56,706 bases of DNA from Pedobacter ginsenosidimutans (GCF_001442625.1 NZ_LMZQ01000043.1:1-56706), one strand, 5' to 3'. Positions 18,311 to 28,133 are shown, counted from the first letter of the stretch. Translations and numbers: made by a program. Notes: generated by a model from the sequence alone, not told the origin.

Positions 18311-18386
18311 CAATTTACCCAACCTCACAATTTTCTACAAGAGCATTAATAGAAAAATCATTTAGGCATTTTCACCGAGGTGTTGT

Positions 18387-18451
18387 CGTCATGCTGAACT
18401 TGATTCAGCATCTTTCCTTTCGATAGACCCTGAAACAAGTTCAGGGTGACG
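18387..18451. repeat. Dispersed palindromic repeat (CGTCATGCTGAACTTG type)
   Basis: Two nested hairpins: TGCTGAACTTGATTCAGCA, then CCCTGAAACAAGTTCAGGG. The outer ends are CGTCA and TGACG. A related but interrupted copy lies at 33602-33713. Confidence 0.85.
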
Positions 18452-18462
18452 GTTTTATCTTC

Positions 18463-18813
18463 CTAAATCCCCTGAATATCTCCCCTAACCTCTTTACGCC
18501 AATCCTTTCCATATTTACGGTCCATAAAAGAAGCTACAACTTTATTATAATCATTAATGGAAATATTTACGGGCATTACACAGCCAAATTCAGAATAAGC
18601 AATACCATATTTCTTTTCAAATAATTCCTGTCCTTTAACATAAGTAGATACGATACCACCGCGAAGCAGAAACTTCACGCGCCCCCTCTTTAAGTCGGCA
18701 TTAGCCAGCTTAATGCTGTACACTTTCGCACTATCTACTACTATTTTAGCCTTAGCATTTAATTGTACAGCTGCAAAACAGAGAAAGATAAATATTGGAA
18801 CGAGCTTTTTCAT
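18463..18813 (-). CDS. Small exported protein, unknown function
   Basis: This 116-residue protein has a clear signal peptide (cleavage near LNAKA). The mature part is about 95 residues, basic, with a conserved-looking stretch GQELFEKKYGIAYSEFGC and a single Cys. I do not recognise a family. Its start lies 15 bases after the TonB gene stop, so it is the second gene of that operon. That makes a periplasmic role linked to energy-dependent transport possible but unproven. Confidence 0.75.
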   Translation of the reverse strand: MKKLVPIFIFLCFAAVQLNAKAKIVVDSAKVYSIKLANADLKRGRVKFLLRGGIVSTYVKGQELFEKKYGIAYSEFGCVMPVNISINDYNKVVASFMDRKYGKDWRKEVRGDIQGI

Positions 18814-18828
18814 CTTAACTATTTTAGT

Positions 18829-19677
18829 TTAATTAGAAATCTGAAAGTTAATCGCCATATTATACCTTACACGCACCGGAACCCCTTTATTTTTCCCTGG
18901 CTTCCATAGCGGCGATTTTTTAATAACTTTAATCGCTTCTTCATCGCAGCCAAACCCAATCCCTTTAATTACGGATACATCGGTAATCGAACCATCTTTC
19001 TCCACTACAAAACTCACAAATACCTTTCCCGCAGCGCCTTCCTCCTGAGCTCTTGATGGATACCTTAAATTACGTTCCATATATTTAGACCATGCTTTTG
19101 CCCCACCGTTAAACTCAGGATATTCATCTACTCCACCAATAGTTAAAATAGCGTTCGGATCACCATTTTCTGTACCTTCCTCAGCTGTCCCATTTCCATC
19201 CCCACTACCCTTATTATCAGTTGAAACTGCATTAGGAGCAACAACACCATCTTGTGTTTTATCACTGATCACTGCATTCTGTATTTCTTTAATCGTTGGC
19301 GGATCAGCAATATCCACTTTATTAACCACCACCACCTGAGAAGGAAGCGCTATTGTTTTAACCTTTACCGGATCAGCTTTAGCAGGCTCAACCTTTTTCT
19401 CTGGTTCAGGGATCTTTGGTTTCATCTCGTGGATTACTTTAGTTAAATCAACAGGCCTTGCAATTTCTACAAGTACCTCTTCTTTTGGAAACAGTTTCGC
19501 ATAAATCAAAGGAGAAAAACACAAGAGGATAAAAAGGCTTCCAGATACGAAAAGTGCTCTTGTCATAATCGATGAAGATTTAGACCTTAATTCATAAGCA
19601 CCATAGTTTTTGTTGCGGTCTGCAAATACAAGATCGAGCCACTCGGTTTTGTATACGTTAATTAAAGAGTTGAACAT
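18829..19677 (-). CDS. TonB-family energy transducer
   Basis: The start is placed at ATG 19675-19677 (MFNSLINVYKTEWLDLVF), giving 282 residues. The frame extends 31 codons further upstream but without the family's usual start. The N-terminal cytoplasmic stretch FADRNKNYGAYELR is typical of Bacteroidetes TonB. It is followed by one membrane segment (ALFVSGSLFILLCFSPLIYA), a Pro/Glu/Lys-rich periplasm-spanning region, a Gly/Asn linker and a C-terminal TonB domain with RYPSRAQEEGAAGKVFVSF and PLWKPGKNKGVPVRVRY. It would couple the proton motive force to outer-membrane receptors such as the one at 24804-28133. Confidence 0.92.
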   Translation of the reverse strand: MFNSLINVYKTEWLDLVFADRNKNYGAYELRSKSSSIMTRALFVSGSLFILLCFSPLIYAKLFPKEEVLVEIARPVDLTKVIHEMKPKIPEPEKKVEPAKADPVKVKTIALPSQVVVVNKVDIADPPTIKEIQNAVISDKTQDGVVAPNAVSTDNKGSGDGNGTAEEGTENGDPNAILTIGGVDEYPEFNGGAKAWSKYMERNLRYPSRAQEEGAAGKVFVSFVVEKDGSITDVSVIKGIGFGCDEEAIKVIKKSPLWKPGKNKGVPVRVRYNMAINFQISN

Positions 19678-19826
19678 AGCTTTTAGTTTTATAGCATGAT
19701 GCGGCAAAATCGGCAATTCCATAAAACATTTAAAAAATCTATTTTCTTTACAAAAAATGAAATTTTTCATCTGAAAAACATTTTTTTATTTCATTTTCAA
19801 TAAAATTGATAAAAATAATACGATTC

Positions 19827-19859
19827 TTTTACGAGAATTAATAAAATATACTATTTTTG
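19827..19859 (+). promoter_or_regulatory. Putative promoter of glutamine synthetase
   Basis: TTTT (19827-19830), 21 bases, then TATTTTTG (19852-19859) fits the Bacteroidetes promoter pattern. The -7 element ends 20 bases before the ATG. An ATTCT/AGAAT inverted pair lies within the spacer. Confidence 0.5.
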
Positions 19860-19879
19860 ACAAAAAACATAACAAATTA

Positions 19880-22054
19880 ATGAAAAGCTTAAGAACCATC
19901 GCATTAAAAGAGGCTCAAAACAGAATTTCACCAGAAGTTAAAGCACCAGCGGCAAAAATTTCTGACTTTTTTGGCGCTAATGTATTTGATAAGAGAAAAA
20001 TGAGAGATTTCTTATCTAAGGACGTATATGAAAAATTAATATCATCTATCAACCAGGGTGAGTTAATTAATTCTGACGATGCCAACCAAATTGCAACCGC
20101 TATGAAAGCGTGGGCAATGAGTGCTGGCGCAACGCATTATACGCACTGGTTCCAGCCATTAACTGGTACAACTGCTGAGAAACATGATTCATTTTTTGAG
20201 CCAAGTGGCGATGGAGCTATCGAGAAATTTGCAGGTAGTGCTTTAGTTCAACAAGAGCCAGATGCTTCTAGTTTCCCTAACGGTGGTATCCGTAATACTT
20301 TCGAAGCTCGTGGTTATACTGCTTGGGATCCTTCTTCTCCAGCTTTTATCATGGAAAGCAAAGCAGGTAAAACACTATGTATCCCTACAGTATTCGTATC
20401 TTATACCGGAGAAGCCTTGGATTATAAAGCACCTTTATTAAAAGCATTAGCTGCGCTTGATAAAGCTGCTGTTGATGTTTGCCAATATTTCGATAAAAGC
20501 ATTACTAAAGTAAATGCATCTTTAGGTATCGAACAAGAATATTTCCTGGTTGATGAGTCATTGTTCAATGCTCGTCCCGATTTATTATTAACAGGCCGTG
20601 CTTTATTCGGACACATGTCTGCTAAAGGCCAACAATTAGAGGATCATTATTTCGGTTCTATCCCTGAGCGCGTATTCAGCTACATGGTAGATTTCGAAAA
20701 CGAAGCTTTAAAATTAGGTATTCCTTTAAAAACCCGTCACAATGAGGTTGCTCCATCTCAGTTTGAGTGTGCACCGATTTATGAAGAAATCAACCTGGCT
20801 ATCGATCACAATCAATTATTGATGGATTTGATGGAAAAAGTTGCCCGTCGTCACCATTTCCGTGTATTATTACACGAAAAACCATACGCAGGTATCAACG
20901 GATCAGGTAAACACAACAACTGGTCGTTAATTACCGATACCGGTAAAAACTTATTGGCACCAGGTAAAACACCTAAAAACAACTTAATGTTCCTTGCTTT
21001 CTTTGTAAACACAATTAAAGCCGTTAGCGAGCATGCCGATTTATTACGTGCAAGTATTGCATCAGTGAGCAACGATCACCGTTTAGGTGCTAACGAAGCG
21101 CCACCTGCAATTATCTCTATCTTCTTAGGTTCTCAATTGAACGATGTATTAGATGAGATTGAGCACTCACGTATCAGCAAAAAAATCAAAGAAGATAACG
21201 CACTTTGGTTAGGTATCCCTAAAATCCCTCAGATTTTATTAGATAATACCGACCGTAACCGTACTTCTCCTTTCGCATTTACAGGTAACAAATTTGAGCT
21301 TAGAGCTGTTGGATCTTCAGCAAACTCTTCTGCTCCAATGACGATCTTAAACGCGATTATGGCTGAGCAATTGGTTAAATTTAAAGTTGAAGTTGATAAA
21401 TTGATCAAAAAAGGTGATAAAAAAGACATCGCTTTATTAACAGTGATCAAAAAATACATCAAAGAATCTAAAGGTATCCGTTTCGAAGGTAATGGTTACA
21501 GCCAGGAGTGGGAAGATGAAGCTGCAACACGCGGTTTATCAAACATCAAAACTACACCAAAAGCTTTAGATGCTTATTTAACTGAAAAATCTGCTGAGTT
21601 ATTTGCAACAACAGGTATTTATAGCGCACGTGAGATTCATGCCCGTCATGAAATCATGTTAGAAAACTTCTATAAAAAACTACAGATCGAAGCACGCGTA
21701 ATGGGCGAAGTGGCTAACACTGCCATTATCCCAGCTGCAATTGCTTACCAAAACTCTTTAATCGAAAACGTACAGGGATTAAAAGCAATTGGTGTAGATA
21801 GCAAAGTTTCTATCGATATCGTTAAAAAATTATCAGAGCATTTAGAAATTGTTAAAACCAATATCGATGCGATGTTAGAAGAACGTAAATTAACCAACAA
21901 AATCGAAGATACCCGCGAGAAAGCGATTGCTTACGATGAGAAAGTTAAATCTTACTTCGATATCATCCGTTACCATGCTGATAAATTAGAGCAAATTGTT
22001 GACGATAGCGTTTGGCCTTTACCAAAATTCAGAGAATTATTATTCATGAAATAG
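19880..22054 (+). CDS. glnN: Glutamine synthetase type III
   Basis: This 724-residue protein is far longer than type I enzymes and matches the GSIII class. The N-terminal block KISDFFGANVFDKRKMRDFL and AGATHYTHWFQPLTG are class-specific. The catalytic core includes EQEYFLVDE, HNEVAPSQFE, GINGSGKHNNWSL and NRTSPFAFTGNKFELRAVGSS, which supply metal and ATP ligands. It makes glutamine from glutamate, ammonia and ATP. A terminator follows. Its neighbours are purL (glutamine-consuming) and purM, which may reflect linked nitrogen and purine metabolism. The usual adenylylation-site logic of type I does not apply to this class. Confidence 0.97.
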   Translation: MKSLRTIALKEAQNRISPEVKAPAAKISDFFGANVFDKRKMRDFLSKDVYEKLISSINQGELINSDDANQIATAMKAWAMSAGATHYTHWFQPLTGTTAEKHDSFFEPSGDGAIEKFAGSALVQQEPDASSFPNGGIRNTFEARGYTAWDPSSPAFIMESKAGKTLCIPTVFVSYTGEALDYKAPLLKALAALDKAAVDVCQYFDKSITKVNASLGIEQEYFLVDESLFNARPDLLLTGRALFGHMSAKGQQLEDHYFGSIPERVFSYMVDFENEALKLGIPLKTRHNEVAPSQFECAPIYEEINLAIDHNQLLMDLMEKVARRHHFRVLLHEKPYAGINGSGKHNNWSLITDTGKNLLAPGKTPKNNLMFLAFFVNTIKAVSEHADLLRASIASVSNDHRLGANEAPPAIISIFLGSQLNDVLDEIEHSRISKKIKEDNALWLGIPKIPQILLDNTDRNRTSPFAFTGNKFELRAVGSSANSSAPMTILNAIMAEQLVKFKVEVDKLIKKGDKKDIALLTVIKKYIKESKGIRFEGNGYSQEWEDEAATRGLSNIKTTPKALDAYLTEKSAELFATTGIYSAREIHARHEIMLENFYKKLQIEARVMGEVANTAIIPAAIAYQNSLIENVQGLKAIGVDSKVSIDIVKKLSEHLEIVKTNIDAMLEERKLTNKIEDTREKAIAYDEKVKSYFDIIRYHADKLEQIVDDSVWPLPKFRELLFMK

Positions 22055-22080
22055 ATTTTAAGCCGTAAGGTTTAAGGTAT

Positions 22081-22112
22081 AGGGCGTAAGGTTTAACTTT
22101 ACGCCCTTTTTT
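22081..22112 (+). terminator. glnN terminator
   Basis: AGGGCGTAA and TTACGCCCT form a 9-bp stem, followed by six T residues. It begins 26 bases after the stop codon. Confidence 0.8.
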
Positions 22113-22660
22113 GTTGGTTCATTAGTAATTGGTTCATTGGTTTAGCAATCTGCCAACTGAAAATTGCAAACTAGTTAATCATTTAATTGTTGAAATTAAT
22201 TACTTTAATCCCCCTGCTCGCCGTCCTCCTGAACTTGATTCAGGATCTATTCAAAAAGTGGTTTACCCTGTCAAAGACTTTTTTTTGGAAAGCAATACCA
22301 CTGCTCATCGGTTAATCCAGTCCTGCTTTCCTTCCTGCTGTAAAGTCTCCTCCATTTTTTAAATCCATTGTTTACAGCATCCATGCAATCAGGTTTATTT
22401 AAGACAGGCCTATGCAGGGAAAACCAGCCACAAAGAACAACCCTCAGGATCCTAAGCCCGATTGTACGATCCCGACGTAAAGTCGGGAGAGGAAAAGCGG
22501 GGCTGCAAGCCGCATGAAAAACCAACCTTCACTTTTAAAAAACAAAACGCTACCATTTACAACCTTAAACCTCTGTGCGCTTTGTGCCTTCGTGATAAAC
22601 AAACTTAGGTGCCCTACCTGGTAAAAAAGCCTTGCCATTTAGCCATAAAAAACCTTAAGT
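22113..22660. other. Intergenic relics, no gene seen
   Basis: The stretch contains short-unit repeats (TTGGTTCATTAG, CTGCCAACTGAAAATTGC), a partial palindrome with TCCTGAACTTGATTCAGGATCT near 22210, a GGAAAGCAATACCACTG...GTCCTGCTTTCC relic near 22270-22332, and CCTCTGTGCGCTTTGTGCCTTCGTG near 22569. All are types that recur in this window. Open frames here have no family resemblance. Confidence 0.5.
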
Positions 22661-22667
22661 ATTTAGC

Positions 22668-22698
22668 TTTAGTCTTTCCCCTTAAAACCTTATCTTTG
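22668..22698 (+). promoter_or_regulatory. Promoter of purM, nearly leaderless
   Basis: TTTA (22668-22671), about 20 bases, then TATCTTTG (22691-22698). The ATG at 22706 is only 7 bases past the -7 element, so the transcript should begin at or just before the start codon. Confidence 0.6.
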
Positions 22699-22705
22699 CG
22701 CCAAC

Positions 22706-23887
22706 ATGAGTGATAACAGGTACAATCAACGTGGCGTTTCTGCCTCAAAAGAAGATGTGCACAATGCCATCAAAAACATCGATAAAGGAATTTTCCCTAA
22801 AGCATTCTGCAAAATCATCCCCGATATTTTAGGTGGTGATGAGGAATATTGCAATATCATGCATGCAGACGGCGCAGGTACCAAATCTTCTTTAGCTTAC
22901 GTATACTGGAAAGAAACCGGAGATATTTCAGTGTGGAAAGGTATTGCACAAGATGCCATCATCATGAATATCGACGATTTAATCTGTGTTGGTGCTACCG
23001 ATAACATTTTGTTATCCTCAACCATTGGAAGGAACAAAAACCTGATCCCTGGCGAAGTGATTGCTGCTGTAATTAACGGTACAGAAGAAATTTTAGCTGA
23101 TTTGCGCGAACAAGGCATCTCGATTTATTCTACCGGCGGCGAAACTGCTGATGTTGGCGACTTAGTGAGGACCATTATCGTCGATTCTACCGTAACCTGC
23201 CGCTTAAAGCGCGAACATATCATCAGCAACGATAACATTCAGCCAGGCGACGTAATTGTGGCACTAGCATCATCCGGACAGGCCACATACGAAACCGAAT
23301 ACAATGGTGGTATGGGATCGAATGGATTAACCTCTGCCCGTCACGACGTTTTTGATAAAACAGTAGCCAATAATTACCCTGAAAGTTTCGATCCGGCTGT
23401 TCCATTCGATCTGGTTTTCTCCGGAAAGAAACAACTAACAGAAGAAATAGATATTGAAGGATTTGGCAAAACTACGGTAGGTAAATTGGTATTATCTCCT
23501 ACGCGTACCTATGCACCTGTAATTAAAAAGATTTTAGAAAGCTATCGCAGTCAGATTAATGGTATTGTACATTGCAGCGGTGGTGCACAAACCAAGGTAT
23601 TACACTTCATCAATGATGATATCCACGTCATCAAAAATAACTTATTTCCCATCCCTACCCTATTTAAATTGATTCAGGAACAATCGGGCACCGATTGGAA
23701 AGAAATGTACAAGGTATTTAACATGGGGCACCGCATGGAATTATATGTTCCTCAGGAAATTGCCGAAAGTATTATCGAAATATCAAAAAGCTTTAATATC
23801 GATGCGCAGATTATCGGTCGCGTAGAAAAAGGCGATCAGAAACAGGTGACTATCGAAAGCGAAAAAGGAACTTTCGTTTATAATTAA
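22706..23887 (+). CDS. purM: Phosphoribosylformylglycinamidine cyclo-ligase (AIR synthase)
   Basis: This 393-residue protein of the PurM/AIRS fold follows FGAM synthase in the purine pathway, closing the imidazole ring with ATP. Recognisable parts are NQRGVSASKEDVHNAI at the start, MHADGAGTKSSLAYVYWKET with the ATP/phosphate-contacting residues, AIIMNIDDLICVGA, YSTGGETADVGDLVRT, a GQATYETEYNGGMGSNGLT loop and HCSGGAQTKVLHF. The extended length and these insertions fit the Bacteroidetes branch of PurM rather than the ~345-residue E. coli form. A PurL-like or SelD-like identity is excluded by length and the absence of their motifs. A terminator follows. Confidence 0.92.
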   Translation: MSDNRYNQRGVSASKEDVHNAIKNIDKGIFPKAFCKIIPDILGGDEEYCNIMHADGAGTKSSLAYVYWKETGDISVWKGIAQDAIIMNIDDLICVGATDNILLSSTIGRNKNLIPGEVIAAVINGTEEILADLREQGISIYSTGGETADVGDLVRTIIVDSTVTCRLKREHIISNDNIQPGDVIVALASSGQATYETEYNGGMGSNGLTSARHDVFDKTVANNYPESFDPAVPFDLVFSGKKQLTEEIDIEGFGKTTVGKLVLSPTRTYAPVIKKILESYRSQINGIVHCSGGAQTKVLHFINDDIHVIKNNLFPIPTLFKLIQEQSGTDWKEMYKVFNMGHRMELYVPQEIAESIIEISKSFNIDAQIIGRVEKGDQKQVTIESEKGTFVYN

Positions 23888-23902
23888 GAAATAAAAAGTA
23901 AC

Positions 23903-23938
23903 AAAAAGCTGTGTTGAGATTCTCTTCACGGCTTTTTT
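23903..23938 (+). terminator. purM terminator
   Basis: AAAAAGCTGTG pairs with CACGGCTTTTT (one T-G wobble) across a 13-base loop and ends in a T-run. Confidence 0.75.
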
Positions 23939-24070
23939 ATTGCAATATTTTCACAAAACCCTATTATATCTTTATCGATACATTTTTAAGTTTTATCGAT
24001 ACATCATTTAATTTTGCTGATATAAATGTATATTGGATTTAAATGAATTACTCCAAATAGGAATAACGTT

Positions 24071-24706
24071 ATGATCAATGTATACCTTCTTGGTGCAGGC
24101 AAACATGCTACAGAGCTTAGCGAATATTTAAACGGCAATAACGAATATCAGTTAGCAGGATATGTAATAAACTTGGATAATGCCATTAATCATCCAAATA
24201 TAGCCAAGCCTGTTATTTCTTTACCATCCTTTTTAGAAAAACATCCTATTGCTTTAGATATTGCATTAATTGGTGCAATAGGCACTTATGAAAGAAAATC
24301 GATCATTGAGCTATTAGAAAACAAAGGCTATCAATTCATCAATATCATCCATCAACACAATTACATCAGTCCTGCTATTAAAATTGGTTATGGCAACTGT
24401 ATTGCCCCAGGCTGTGTAATCAATGCAAATGTGCATATCGGGAACCATTGTATTGTTAATTCAAACTGCAATATCAGTCACGATTGCATACTAGAAAACT
24501 ATGTGACCATTTCTCCGGGCGTAACCATTGCCGGAAATGTGCAAGTTAATGAAGGTGTTTTTATCGGATCTGGCGCAACAATAATCCCAGGCATAACGAT
24601 TGGAGAGGGAGCCTATATAGCCGCAGGAGCTTGTGTAACAAAAGATGTTCCGCCGCATGTGATGGTTGCGGGTGTACCTGCAAAGGTTAAGAAAACAATA
24701 GATTAA
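24071..24706 (+). CDS. NeuD/PglD-type sugar O-acyltransferase (hexapeptide repeat)
   Basis: This 211-residue protein has an N-terminal Rossmann-like nucleotide-sugar-binding half (VYLLGAGKHATELSEYL) and a C-terminal left-handed beta-helix of hexapeptide turns from about residue 95 (IKIGYGNCIAPGCVINANVHIG, GVTIAGNVQVNEGVFIGSGA, IGEGAYIAAGACVTKDVP). It ends in VAGVPAKVKK. His in NISHDC is the usual catalytic base of this family. Homologues acetylate amino-sugars or sialic acid precursors in glycan synthesis. No other glycan genes are adjacent, so the substrate cannot be inferred here. Confidence 0.9.
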   Translation: MINVYLLGAGKHATELSEYLNGNNEYQLAGYVINLDNAINHPNIAKPVISLPSFLEKHPIALDIALIGAIGTYERKSIIELLENKGYQFINIIHQHNYISPAIKIGYGNCIAPGCVINANVHIGNHCIVNSNCNISHDCILENYVTISPGVTIAGNVQVNEGVFIGSGATIIPGITIGEGAYIAAGACVTKDVPPHVMVAGVPAKVKKTID

Positions 24707-24746
24707 GCAATCTGAATTAATAAACACTTCAGAAGTTGATATAAAT

Positions 24747-24780
24747 AAAAAATCCCCGATCGAATGATCGGGGATTTTTT
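24747..24780. terminator. Bidirectional terminator
   Basis: AAAAAATCCCCGATC, loop GAAT, GATCGGGGATTTTTT: a perfect 15-bp stem with A- and T-runs on both sides. It serves the converging genes at 24071-24706 and 24804-28133. Confidence 0.93.
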
Positions 24781-24803
24781 GTTATAAAGCTGAATCCGTT
24801 TAA

Positions 24804-27800
24804 TTAAAAAGAATATCTTAAACCTAACTGAATGCTATAAGTACTATTAACACTAATATCATCTTGCAATGGATCAGTAATTAGTTTACCTGCAACATTT
24901 TGAAGGTTATAAACTGGTTGGTTGTTTGTACCAATACTTCTAAAAGTTAATGGGTTATTGATCACATATCTCTGGTAAGTACCCCACTTTTTATTTAACA
25001 AATTACTAAAGTTGATAATATCTGCACTAAACTGTAAAGTTTGTCTACCACTTTTTCCAGTCTTCACGAAGATATCCTGTAAGAATCTAACATCAAATTT
25101 GTTAAACCAAGGTAATGTCGCTGCATTTCTTTTAGCGTATTCACCTCTATGTTTACTTAAATATTTAGAATTATTTATAAACTCTTCGAAAGCTGCAGTT
25201 TGTTGAGCAACCGAATAAGTCACTGCCGTTGCACCTGTGCCCACAGTATAAGCTGCAAAGTTCGTTTCACCAGCACGAGGAATATACATTAAATCTGCAC
25301 TACTATTTCCATCACCATTTAAATCTCCATTTACTACATAGCTATAAACGCCCTGAGTCATTCCTTGATAGAATAGAGAGATAGTTGTAGCAAAATGGTT
25401 AGCATATTCTAAACGGTAAGACAAATTACCAACTACACGATGAGGAACAGCATAAGCTGAATTACCTAGTTCTTGATTATTTGACGTACCAACATTAGGA
25501 TTTGAATTCCATACAGAACTTGCTGTACTTCCTGGGTTAGCAGTAACTTCTTTAGCGATAGAATAAGTATAAGCAATCGATCCAGAGAAACCATTAGAAT
25601 ACGATTTGCTCAATTGAGCTGTCAATGAAGATGCAAAACCTTTAATTGTATTTTCAAGAACAATAGCAGAGGTTGTTCCAGCGTTTAAACGATTACTACC
25701 AATAATACGTGGACGTGTAAGTCCGCCTTCATTAATGATACCGTTAGCATTAGGCAAGTTTGCATTACGCATGCGAACTGCATTGATGTCTTTAGTATAT
25801 AGTCCGTCAAAAGTAAACATATAACCACTACCTAGGTTTTTATCAATTCCTAAATTAGCTCTTAAAACTTTTGGAAACTTAAAATCATCATCCATAAAAA
25901 CAACAGCAGGAGGACTAGATGTTCCCGCAGCAGTTGGAAATAAATTTGCATATGCCGCAGGATTGCTGCTAAATTTAATGTTTGCCAATTGTGCTGCTCC
26001 AGCAGTAGTTGCATTACTAATAGCTCCACCAAACTGGTACATACCGGTGTTAGTTGGAATATTCGTTAAGAAAACAAAAGGAATTTTACCAGTAAATACA
26101 CCTAAACCTCCACGGAATACCAATGATTTATCATCAGAAGTATATCTAATTCCAACTCTTGGAGACAATAGCACTCTACTCTTAGCCCACTTATCAGTAT
26201 AATAATGCCTTAATGTAGTATTATCGCTTGAGTAAAAATTCAAAGCAGAAGTTGCCGGGTTATTTAATGGATCTTCGTGATAAATAGGCATATCAGCACG
26301 TAAACCTAGTGTTAATTTCCAGTTATCGTTCACATTATATTCGTCTTGAATATATGCTCCTGCTTGTCCAATTTTTAATTCAGCTGAATATATTGAGCTT
26401 TGACCTGGGATTAATGAATAGGTATAAGCATAATATACTGGAGCCTTGTCAGTTAAAAAATCACTCAATGAGTTGTATGCATAATAACTATTTGCAGGAG
26501 CCATGAACATGTTACCTGTTTTCTGATACTCATAGGTTAATCCAGCAGTTAATGTATGTTTTCCTGCATAATAAGTAAAGTTATCAGTCACACTATATAC
26601 ATCATTGATAACATCGTTATTTAATGTATATGGGTCCATTCCAGCGGTAATGAAGTTACCACCGTTCCCATCATATATATCTATAGTTGGAAAAATGCCT
26701 CCGTTATAAGTTCTAGTAGCCTGATTTTTAGTTAAAGCAAGTAATAATTGATTTGAAGCTTTATTACTTAATTTACTATTTAGCTCAAGAGTACCTGTTC
26801 TAGTCGTGTTTTCAAAAGCATAATTAGAATTAGAAAAAGCGAACGATTTTGGTCCAAAACGATTGTTAGGAGCTCTTGATATAGTAGATAATATCGGCGC
26901 ACCAGTAGTAGGATTTGTACCAGATGTTACTCTGAAACCGGCACCGTTTGGCGTACTTGTCAAATTTAACTGCTGATCGTCATTACCTTTAAAATCACTA
27001 AATTTTAATGTTAATTTATTACTATTATTAATGTTCCAATCTAATTTTGCAAGGATTTTATGGTTATCAGTTGCAAATGAAGGGAAATCTGTATAAGATC
27101 CGGGATCATAGCCAAATTTCGTTTTTAAGTAATCTGAAACGGATTTTAAGTCTGTAACACTAGTTGATGATGGTAAACCTGAGCCACCAGATCCGGCAGC
27201 GTAATAGTTGATACCTGGTTTAGTATTTTCTTCCTTTTCTGCATTAACAAAGAAGAATAATTTATTCTTAATAATTGGACCGCCCAAAGTAAAACCATAA
27301 GTTTGAGATTTTGAGCTAACAATTGTTGAGCTAATATCGTTATCACCCACATGTTTCCCTAAAAAACTTTGATCTCTGTAAAACCCGTAAGCTGAACCAT
27401 GAAAAGTGTTAGTCCCGCTTTTTGTTACCGCACTAATATTTGCCCCGGTAAAGCCAGCTTGTCTAACATCGTAAGGTGCAATATTTACTGAAATTTGATC
27501 GTAAGAATCTAAAGAAATTGGCTGAGATCCACCACCAGGCAGTGGATCGTTACTTAGTCCAAAATTATTATTTAAGTTTGCACCATCCACTTGGATATTA
27601 TTGTAACGGGCATCACGACCTCCAAAACTATTCCCACTTGCCTGTGGGGTCAATCTTGTAAAATCAGTTATACTTCTAGTTATTGTAGGTAAACTAGCCA
27701 AATCTCTACTAGAAATATTGGTACTCGCCCCAGTTTTTTGAGCTGTAACTTTTTTAGCTGCTTGAACCGTTACTTCACCTAAGGTATTTCCAGAATCATC

Positions 27801-28133
27801 TAACTTATAATCTAAATTATAAGCTTCACCTAGTTTTAAAAAAATGTCATTAGCTTTTCCCGGTTTAAATCCGATGTAACTTATTTCAACAGAATAAGGA
27901 CCTCCTACACGCATATTGTTTATTGCGAAGCGGCCATCATTGTTTGTAGAAACAGTATAGGTTGTTCCAGATGGTGTGTGTGTTGCTTTAACAGTTGCAC
28001 CTGGGAGAATGCCTTTGGCATCCTTTACAGAACCTGTCATTGATGACGTGGTTACCTGTGCAATTGCACTATAAGTAATACCAACGAATGCAACAATAAC
28101 CAGTACTAATCTTAAAAGTAAAGATTTCTTCAT
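24804..28133 (-). CDS. Oar-like TonB-dependent outer-membrane receptor
   Basis: The start is set at ATG 28131-28133 (MKKSLLLRLVLVIVAF), giving 1109 residues. The 32 extra upstream codons have no signal-peptide character. In order: a signal peptide (cleavage after SAIAQ), a carboxypeptidase-regulatory-like domain (SMTGSVKDAKGILPGATVKA), a plug domain (LTRLTPQASGNSFGGRDARYNNIQVDGAN), and a long beta-barrel ending in Phe (LGLRYSF). The layout and absence of an adjacent SusD gene fit the Oar-like group rather than SusC. The ligand is unknown. Codon use is more A/T-rich than in its neighbours (many TTA, AAT, ACT), perhaps reflecting a different history or expression level. Confidence 0.9.
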   Translation of the reverse strand: MKKSLLLRLVLVIVAFVGITYSAIAQVTTSSMTGSVKDAKGILPGATVKATHTPSGTTYTVSTNNDGRFAINNMRVGGPYSVEISYIGFKPGKANDIFLKLGEAYNLDYKLDDSGNTLGEVTVQAAKKVTAQKTGASTNISSRDLASLPTITRSITDFTRLTPQASGNSFGGRDARYNNIQVDGANLNNNFGLSNDPLPGGGSQPISLDSYDQISVNIAPYDVRQAGFTGANISAVTKSGTNTFHGSAYGFYRDQSFLGKHVGDNDISSTIVSSKSQTYGFTLGGPIIKNKLFFFVNAEKEENTKPGINYYAAGSGGSGLPSSTSVTDLKSVSDYLKTKFGYDPGSYTDFPSFATDNHKILAKLDWNINNSNKLTLKFSDFKGNDDQQLNLTSTPNGAGFRVTSGTNPTTGAPILSTISRAPNNRFGPKSFAFSNSNYAFENTTRTGTLELNSKLSNKASNQLLLALTKNQATRTYNGGIFPTIDIYDGNGGNFITAGMDPYTLNNDVINDVYSVTDNFTYYAGKHTLTAGLTYEYQKTGNMFMAPANSYYAYNSLSDFLTDKAPVYYAYTYSLIPGQSSIYSAELKIGQAGAYIQDEYNVNDNWKLTLGLRADMPIYHEDPLNNPATSALNFYSSDNTTLRHYYTDKWAKSRVLLSPRVGIRYTSDDKSLVFRGGLGVFTGKIPFVFLTNIPTNTGMYQFGGAISNATTAGAAQLANIKFSSNPAAYANLFPTAAGTSSPPAVVFMDDDFKFPKVLRANLGIDKNLGSGYMFTFDGLYTKDINAVRMRNANLPNANGIINEGGLTRPRIIGSNRLNAGTTSAIVLENTIKGFASSLTAQLSKSYSNGFSGSIAYTYSIAKEVTANPGSTASSVWNSNPNVGTSNNQELGNSAYAVPHRVVGNLSYRLEYANHFATTISLFYQGMTQGVYSYVVNGDLNGDGNSSADLMYIPRAGETNFAAYTVGTGATAVTYSVAQQTAAFEEFINNSKYLSKHRGEYAKRNAATLPWFNKFDVRFLQDIFVKTGKSGRQTLQFSADIINFSNLLNKKWGTYQRYVINNPLTFRSIGTNNQPVYNLQNVAGKLITDPLQDDISVNSTYSIQLGLRYSF

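Noticed and set aside
19678..19770. 31-codon extension of the TonB protein
   Set aside because: Homologous TonB proteins start at MFNSLINVYKTEW-like sequence. The extension has no signal or conserved content.
22271..22638. Minus-strand frames between glnN and purM
   Set aside because: They overlap dispersed repeat fragments and have no coding character.
24804..28133. SusC-type glycan receptor
   Set aside because: No SusD gene is adjacent, and the domain layout matches Oar-like receptors.
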